From NCBI GenBank assembly GCA_900769835.1, contig CAAGIE010000135.1, forward strand, positions 1 through 5,751: a stretch of 5,751 nucleotides of DNA, written 5' to 3'. Position 1 is the first letter of the stretch, and every line of letters starts with the position of its first letter. Positions 5,723 through 5,751 of the stretch are shown here, in pieces. The DNA is from an uncultured Oscillospiraceae bacterium. GTDB taxonomy: Bacteria; Bacillota; Clostridia; Oscillospirales; Oscillospiraceae. Position numbers and translations under genes: made by a program. The notes beneath the pieces were generated by a model, which did not search any database, had not been told where the DNA came from, and was given only the letters and a program-made list of their open reading frames with translations.

Positions 5723-5751
5723 CGCAAAGACGAACTATAACACCTTGGACA

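Larger units (their letters stand above)
5452..5751 (+). other. Gene-free region: probable rRNA operon leader running off the window
   Basis: These 300 bases hold no convincing gene. From left to right: about 50 bases after the germination gene stop with no clear intrinsic terminator (only the small palindrome CAGGGCCTG near 5477-5485), phased A-tracts, promoter P1, an A/T-rich stretch, promoter P2, a leader hairpin, a boxA-like element, and then the sequence AACGCAAAGACGAACTATAA up to the window edge. The only frame of any size (5524-5718, plus strand) runs straight through both promoters and is not credible as a gene. The combination fits an rRNA operon leader with 16S downstream; another strongly expressed stable RNA, such as a tRNA cluster, is the main alternative. 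Confidence 0.65.

Overview
The window carries genes of an endospore-forming member of the Bacillota, probably class Clostridia. The evidence is a GerA-family spore germination protein, strong GGAGG-type ribosome binding sites, a clostridial-type NifS/IscS cysteine desulfurase with the SACAKG active-site loop, and an rRNA-type leader of Firmicute style at the right edge. The DNA is moderately GC-rich, so an Oscillospiraceae-like or related gut clostridium is plausible, but genus cannot be read from the sequence.

Layout. Positions 3-158 (+) hold the last 51 codons of an unrecognised small membrane-type protein, which converges on and overlaps by 16 bp the end of a minus-strand operon. That operon reads right to left: mnmE (3948-2587, tRNA U34-modifying GTPase), then a cysteine desulfurase (2539-1403), then a 12-TM major facilitator permease (1399-143). 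A candidate sigma-A promoter for it lies at 3982-4010. A 93-bp divergent intergenic region separates it from a plus-strand GerA-family germination protein (4042-5451), which has a GTG start and no gerB or gerC partner beside it. The last 300 bases contain no gene. They hold two strong tandem promoters (TTGACA boxes at 5539 and 5642) with A-tract upstream elements, a hairpin at the predicted second start site and a boxA-like sequence. This looks like the leader of an rRNA operon whose 16S gene would lie just outside the window.

How the parts fit. MnmE, with MnmG encoded elsewhere, builds the carboxymethylaminomethyl group on U34 of certain tRNAs. A cysteine desulfurase is the sulfur source for 2-thiolation of the same base, so the mnmE-desulfurase pair may be a U34 modification unit. 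This is inference, because the desulfurase could also serve Fe-S cluster assembly or thiamine synthesis. The permease is translationally coupled to the desulfurase (3-nt gap), but its substrate is unknown. The germination gene is likely expressed in the forespore and is functionally separate from the divergent housekeeping operon.

No mobile element, CRISPR array, tRNA or phage gene was found. Nothing here is clearly a new biological system. The most useful observations are the rRNA-type leader, the mnmE/desulfurase pairing, the stand-alone gerA, and evidence that the long mnmE reading frame should be trimmed by 25 codons.
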